Shown here one piece after another: positions 57,331-64,000 of a stretch of DNA of 64,000 bases. The notes beneath the pieces are model-generated. The model did not search any database and was not told the origin of the DNA. It was given only the letters and a program-made list of their open reading frames with translations. The stretch's first letter is position 1. Each line of letters opens with the position of its first letter. Made by a program: the position numbers and the translations under genes. Source of the stretch: Bimastos eiseni (Eukaryota > Annelida > Clitellata > Crassiclitellata > Lumbricidae); assembly GCA_959347315.1 (NCBI GenBank), contig OY365807.1, forward strand, positions 11,685,287 through 11,749,286. Direction: 5' to 3'.

Positions 57331-60300
57331 GTGTGGTTGCACGTCTGAAGTTATGAAGGAGGACTATATCAAATAGTTATACTGTATTGTACTTTAATTA
57401 TACCACTGCTACCTACATTGCTGTATATTATACCCTATATCATACTTAATAGGTATGAGGTATGTGGGTGATTTTACATTAGTGTCTGATGTTTATGGAT
57501 ATCAGGGTAAGAGTTGGGTTGGTTGGTTGTTTGTGGGTCTTGCAATGTAGTGGAAGCCTTATATTTATTTCAGAATCCCCAGCCTTGCTGTCCCCTGTGG
57601 CAAGTGTTGGTTGGCGGCCAGGGCGGCACGTTTGAAATTGGATCTCAGATGTGATAGAACCAGTTAGGGAGAAATCAAAGTGATAGTAGCAGACCAAGAA
57701 GGAGAAACTGAGACAGCGATGTTCATCGACAGGTGCAGAGGCAGATATCGAAACAGACAGATGGACATAGTGAGACAGGCACAGAGACACAGATTAACAG
57801 ACTTTCAGAAACTGAGATAGAAGCAGTGAAACAAAATATTGAGAGAAACATAAATTGTGACAGATTTCTAGTGACAGAGACAGGAAGAGAAAGAGATAGA
57901 AAGAGAGGGACAAAGAGACAGTCAGGGAGTTAGGCAGAAGGAATAAAATCTTGGGAGTTGTTGTTATCCATTTGGGAGTGGGGCTACAGAAGTATTGTTT
58001 GTTGATTCTGTCAATCATTGGCTCTAAGACACTTTCTTCCAATCTCTGGGTGAGGATTGGCAATGGAGTGGCATCTCAGAGTGCCATCAAACTTCCTTCT
58101 GACACATGGGACCAATCTAAAAAAATGTTCAGAGTTTCTACAAATTTACAACTGATATACCATCAAAGTGTTGTATTCAGTTTTGTGGATTCTTATGTAT
58201 CGTATTTGGTTTTCTGAGGGTGGCATCATCAAGTGACATGGGATAAGCAGATAAAAAATTAGAAATGATGAAATCTGACAATCTCTGAATATGCAGACAA
58301 CTCTGCTGGATAATGTTGTTAAGCTCATACACCTAGGGTTTGGATCGTGCAGATAGAATGAATGTCAGCTGATCAAATTGCACAAAGATGCAAGGTAAAG
58401 GGATGCAGTGCAGCTGTGGCTAGATAGACAATTTACTATATAAAAGAAAACAAGACAAGACTTGAACCAAACCTGAGAACAGAACTGAATCTGACTAATG
58501 ACAGAATAGAATTGAGATCATTTCTTTGCACCAATTGCTCTTACGTTTTAATGCATTAACTTTTACCTGATGTGCCTATGACTGGATCCGTTCGAGCAAT
58601 TACTGTCGATGTGCCCATCTTTGCAGGTCCTCCTAGCTACTTGCCCTGTCGTCGGTCTTTGCACTGGGTGCTCTGTTGTAGGGTAGTCAGGACTTCAGCT
58701 TCAGAGGGCACTAGATGACTTGTCATGAAGTCATCAGGATGAGTGCTTGGAGTGCGGTGTAACTGAAGACATCCGTCCACTTTGGCGGATTAGGAAGATA
58801 TGTTGTTCCGAGGAAGTGATTGGGTAGGAGTAGTGGAGAGGGAGAGAGAGGGAGAGCAGGAGTGGGATTGGGGGAGGAGCTTGCCTGTCAGGTTTTTATT
58901 AAGTCTGTGAGATGATCTTGAATGAAAGCATATTAGAGGGGATCTGTTTTTCGTCCCTTGCTTTTTCCACAGTCTCTAGGTGTCTCCATCTTTTGTCTGT
59001 GCAGCTGCGCATTTGTGTGTGTGTGTGTGTTTGTCTGTGTCTCTCTATGCAGTGTTCTTGTTCTTGTATCTCGTGATGGTTTTTCTTCTTGAAAAGTGCA
59101 ACTCTGTCTCAAAAGGCAGTTGTGGTTGTGCCTCTTGTGTCACTCAAGATGAGACAACTTAAGATAAGAAAACAAGATGAGAGGTCAGAGATAAATGTAA
59201 TTTAGATAAGATAGGAAATGGGTATATTATAGGATTGATTTTTGAGGACACGACATTACAGATAAGAAAACATGATGATTCAAAATGATAAATGTCATTT
59301 TGTTTTGTCTATCTTTGTGTCTGCCCTAAGACTGAGTAACCAATCAGATTTATTCTGATGGGTGAGTTAAGTAGTTTCACTGGATCTTCTTTGTCTTAAT
59401 TTTAAACTGGGTCAGAGAGATTTCATATCAGGTCAAGCAAGGTCATGGTTCAGATAGCATACATGTACTAAAAGCTAGAGTAGAAACTGATATCCCAATG
59501 CAGCTACAGATTACTTCAGCTGACATCACTTGACCCAGAGCTGGAAAGGTCAAAGCTAAAGGCTAATAGATGGATGTTGTTTCAGTACTGAATGCAGTAC
59601 TACTTGAAGCTGACCTGAAGTTGCACAATATTATAAAATGTAGTTGCAAAGTTCTGTAATAGGACGTCTTATATTGCCACTTTTAAGGTGTCTCAGTGGC
59701 TCGGATATATTAATTACTACCATATTATTAATTTATTAATGCATCACATACAGATGGAAATAAGGGCTACTGGCTTTTGTCAGAGCCTTTGAGGCTTTGG
59801 TATAAAGACACTAGTTACATAAATGTCAAGCCGATACATGTATATTTGGATGTATACATTAGATCAGAAAGCATTCATCGTGTATGTATTTGGATATTTA
59901 TACTTTGTTTATTTTCTTTGAAGAACCTTTCATAGTAATTAAGTAATTAGTCACTGACACACTGTATTTGCAAAGTTGAAAGGCTAACTATTATTTGGTA
60001 AAAATTCCAAAGAAATTTTGTTTATTCTATGATATACGATGGTTAAATATAACTTAAGTTGGTCCATCCCAAACTTTTGTAAAGAGTGAATTGCCCTACG
60101 TGATTTCGCTGTTTGTTGAAGTCCGAGGCAGCCATGTTATTTACAGGGTTATGTCCCAAACCAAGTGATGTTGACAATTATTTAGAACAGTTTCTGTGTG
60201 GTAAATTATCGATTGATGCAATTTGGTTCTAAGCAATGCCATAAGTTGTACAAAATCAATTACCCCATTTACTGAGATAACGAAGGGATCAATCACATCA

Positions 60301-62130
60301 TCACACATTATTAATTGATTAATCACTGGGATCAATAATATCTCTAAGATATGATTTCATTCCCTCCCATATGCAGCAGTGGTCACTAGCCAAGCCAGGT
60401 ACTAGGTTATCCACCCTGGGCTCAACTGCTGTATGGGCAAAAGCAAGAACAGCAGTGTGCTGATATTCTGATCCGTGGTCTGCTGGTTCATCAGACAGTG
60501 TGGTAAAATAAAGTAATTTCCAGAAAGAGCCGGGTATCTGGGATTTGATTTATGGCTCAAGTGCCCGACTTTGGCTGGGTATGCGGGCCACTGCGTAATT
60601 AGGTTCTCGACGACTGTGACTGTCTCATGTTTTACAGCAGAAGTGGAAAGTGAGAGATGTCCACATTCACACCAGTGAATTAATGTTTGCCATTGTTTGT
60701 TGGCAATATAATCTGCTTCAGTTAGGGAAGTCATGATGTGTAATGATTAGACCTGCTTTGACCCATTAGTAGGATCATTACTGATCTGTACATCCAGATT
60801 TTATGTAGATCGGGACCATCGGTATTGGCAGTTCCTTCACTTTGGTTGCATTGTAGGAGTTTAAACTTAATATTTCGATTGGATACAGTGTATCAGCTGA
60901 CACTCTGTATTAGATACTTATTTATGTTAGTCAAGTGGATTCAAGGTTGTGGCGGGTGTCAGATGGTAGAACTTTTGCATCACCAACGATGAAGGTCAAG
61001 TAGATGGAGATGCCAGAGAATGGTGCACCTTAAAAACTTATTCTGAATCCAGGGACTGTCATAATTGTTTGGAATCAAGGCACAGCTGGCTTGAATCCTG
61101 TACAAAATCAGTCATGATTCTCAGGTGTGTCAGGGTTAAGGTCCCTTAAGTGGAATATGCATAAAGGCTTTAACTATTGAAATTGCGTCTAGTTAAAAAA
61201 AAATTATGCCTTTTGTAATCATTATTTTAGTCTCAGAATTTTGGGAGTGCTACCTAAAAGTTAAGCACAGGCTACCAGCTTATTAACAGGTGCTGAATCA
61301 TGCTAAGGGGATTATCCGCAGATACCAAGTGGAGGTCCAAGTTTCAAGATGCCATGAGACGAGGGAGAGAAGGTGACAGAAGAACTGATGGCGGGTTTCT
61401 CTGAGCATGGAGGTCCTAATTCCATCAGTTCACATACATGAGTGTCAGAAACCACTAGCTAAAACCTAGACCAGGCAGAGGCAGCAAAAGCAACTTTTAA
61501 ATCAATTTTAGACCTGTTATTTATGAGCCCAGTTGTTTGTCTCTTTGCTTCACAGGTCAACACATTTGTAGCATAGGATCCTTTAGTGGATGGTGTATAG
61601 GTTTCCGGTTTCTTTTGGTGGTGGTTGTGGCCATCGTTGTTAATTTTATTTATGACCGTTACTTTCATTCAACTGACCCATTACCAAATCTCCTCAGAAC
61701 ATAGGTATATGGTTATCCAAAATCTTTTTGAACGATGGTTTCTTATAACACAAATTCTAATAATGAATACACTTTCAGAGGTTTTTGCAAGGTTATTTAG
61801 AATTATCTACATACATGCATACCCATGCATATGTGCACACGTACATAGAAGAGGGTGTACCTACAGGTGTACAAATACATATACACACCCTTACATACAT
61901 GCAGGCAGACATATACACAGGTTCCGGTTGGCTTTGCTCTTATTCCCAGGGTCCACTCTGACTCTTTTTATACTCACCTTAAAACTATTTTAAACAGCTG
62001 TGCTTAGTCCGCAGCTTCTAAGTAGTAACCTTGAAGGGTCACAATATAAATCTTTGTAATGAATGAATGAATGAATGTGTGTTACCTAAAAGGCAATAAA
62101 TCAAGTGTCTTCATAAATATCTAAGTATAT

Positions 62131-62252
62131 ACACATACACACATACATACATACATACATACATACATACATACATACATACATACATACATACATACAT
62201 ACATACATGCATACATGCATGCATGCATGCATGCATGCATGCATGCATGCAT
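62131..62252. repeat. ACAT array passing into GCAT array
   Basis: About 20 ACAT units followed, after two mixed units, by about 10 GCAT units (self-complementary ATGCATGC). Confidence 0.95.
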
Positions 62253-64000
62253 ATGTGCGGGCGTGCTTTGTGTATTGGGGTCATACGGCTGCATAGGTAG
62301 GTCTACTCTCAGTGGAAATAGAATGCAGCTCCAGTGGGTGAGGGCTAAATAATCAGCCTATGGTAATGGTACCTACTGTGCCTCATAGGTACTGAAGTTG
62401 TGAGAAATTGTTCTTTCATCAGCCGAAAATAAGGATCAGGTGACCACAGATGCTGTCGTTGTTGACGTTCACTTTGACTACACTATAGGATATATCAATT
62501 TGATGTACGTTATTTCTGCTTCATTGAATAAATTATGTGTGCTAGTTGTCTTGACATCAATGTAGACCCTACACTGGTTGGCTCTTCCCTGCCATAATTG
62601 CCCTTCACTGCCTCTGTTCTGCTCACTCCCCTCTCTTCCCTCAGTTGCCCCTTCTAAATCCGATTTAGATTGAGCCTTGTCAGAGTATAACATGGGCTAT
62701 GGCAGTTGGGTTGAGGGCAGTTAAGGGCTTGCCTGCTATTTATGGGCTGTTAATGGTTTTAGACCATCTAAGAAGATTGACATAACTAGTTTAAAGTTTA
62801 GGCTATTTCATATGCTAATGAGAAGTGTATGTACTTACACTTTTAAGATGTACTTTTAATATGTATTGCTATTTTAAAGACAACTCCCTACACCTATGAC
62901 CCTGTTATTCCACAGGTAGACAATTCAAGTGTGATAATCCTTTTTTAATGAAAATGCTGTACTTTTAATATGTATTGTAATCTAGTGTAACATGTGTTAT
63001 AGGCCTAATCGTTTTTAATTAGAATGTTGTACCTTTAAATGTTTTGTTCACCAGAGTGCAGATATGCAGTTGGTTAAATAAGGAATATACTTACTTACTT
63101 ACTTACTGAACAATAATGCATTTAACAGCCCTTGCATTTACAATGCATTGCATTTCATCACACCACTCTTACATTCATATAATTTAGGTCATTACACTGA
63201 CATTAGAGTTATTCTATTAAACTTCATTGTAGAACAATATTCACAACACATTACATTACATAGTATAAAAATTACAGTTTCAATTTGAGGATAACTGAGT
63301 AGGAATATTTCTGTCATTTGATATCTTTTGGCGGCAGATATGAGTTTCTGAAGTGTGTGGTTGCAATGTGTGCGGCATTATTTCTTCCACTCACTTTGTT
63401 TTGTCTGTGGGTGAACTACAGTTATGGGACACATGTTTCTCTCATTGCTAACATGTTTTGAATACAGCTCTTGCATTCACAAAAAGTTTGTTATTATAAG
63501 AATTTGTTGCTCTTATGTGTGGCATAGTTGTGGCATCTATCTTTCCTGTTTTAATGCATGTTGAGCACTATATGCCTGTTCAAGCAGCACTAGATCTTCA
63601 GATATGGTGGAGCATCAGAGGGCAAAAGGCTGGTGTGCTCAGGGATACTTGTGTGTGCTCAGTAGTCTTAAGTTCATGAGATATTCAGTTGGAAGATGAT
63701 TATGAAGTTGCGTATACTTTATACGAAGGCATCTAGGGTTCAGGGATTCAGTTTGGGGATGAGAACTGGTATTTCAATGGAGTCATCATTGGTTGGGATA
63801 AAGGAGCATTCTTACTTATTTTGAATACATATCTTGTTGAGTTTACAATAGCCTAGTAGTGATTTTATCATGCTGAACTGTCAGAATCTTGGAATTCATG
63901 TCCTATGTCCAAATAACTGGTCCATAATCACCCTTAGCAAGCTTGACTATGGAGATAACTAATTGCTCCAAATGTTAATTTTAAATGAAGTAACTAACAA

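Larger units (their letters stand above)
55389..64000 (+). other. LRP-like gene intron 3 (at least 8.6 kb, runs off the window)
   Basis: I searched for further LDLa, EGF and YWTD codes by eye and found none. It contains a TTTGTGTGTGTG array (57146-57330), GACA-rich sequence (57740-57930), a short TG run (59010-59030) and a CATA/GCAT array (62131-62252). No other gene is supported. Confidence 0.6.

Noticed and set aside
58737..58810. GATGAGTGC...TGC stretch considered as the next EGF exon
   Set aside because: The cysteine spacing does not fit an EGF module and no proper splice sites flank it.

Overview
The window is eukaryotic nuclear DNA, most likely from a marine invertebrate. Coding sequence is sparse and split by GT-AG introns. 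The genes are typical animal genes (a NACHT/WD-repeat STAND protein and an LDL-receptor-related protein). The remainder is AT-rich and full of microsatellites, minisatellites, decayed non-LTR retrotransposons and inverted-repeat transposon ends. I cannot fix the phylum from the sequence. There is no sign of bacterial operons, CRISPR arrays or rRNA.

Gene 1 (1963-34075, + strand) is the 3' part of a NACHT and WD-repeat gene of the NWD1/NWD2 family. I place eight exons: 1963-2051, 8867-8983, 25071-25274, 26370-26514, 27121-27365, 27997-28372, 29005-29144 and 29768-34075. All eight join in phase and give about 1,874 residues. The order is a DUF4062-like N-terminal region, linker, NACHT ATPase (Walker A in exon 6, Walker B at the start of exon 8), a winged-helix-like region, a long WD-repeat region and a Ser/Pro-rich basic tail. 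The true start lies upstream of the window. The first two introns are about 6.8 and 16.1 kb and carry most of the repeats in the left half. The last four are all close to 0.6 kb.

From 34076 to about 51787 I see no convincing gene. This block is rich in mobile-element remnants: two LINE C-terminal fragments, a 251-bp tandem repeat, and a pair of perfect 26-bp inverted repeats about 6.1 kb apart flanked by TTA. It also holds a second, diverged inverted pair, several short interspersed motifs and long simple repeats.

Gene 2 starts at 51788 on the + strand and runs off the right end. Its first exon encodes a signal peptide, exon 2 (53337-53465) one LDL-receptor class A module and exon 3 (55269-55388) one EGF-like module. 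All junctions are phase 1. This is the arrangement at the N terminus of LRP1-type endocytic receptors. The first intron carries an antisense LINE fragment; I see no further exon up to 64000.

The two genes point the same way and show no obvious functional link. The most interesting non-genic structures are a 16-bp repeat array that reverses orientation (12876-13199), the TTA-flanked inverted pair (42439-48589) and a hAT-like inverted-repeat element (16982-17379).
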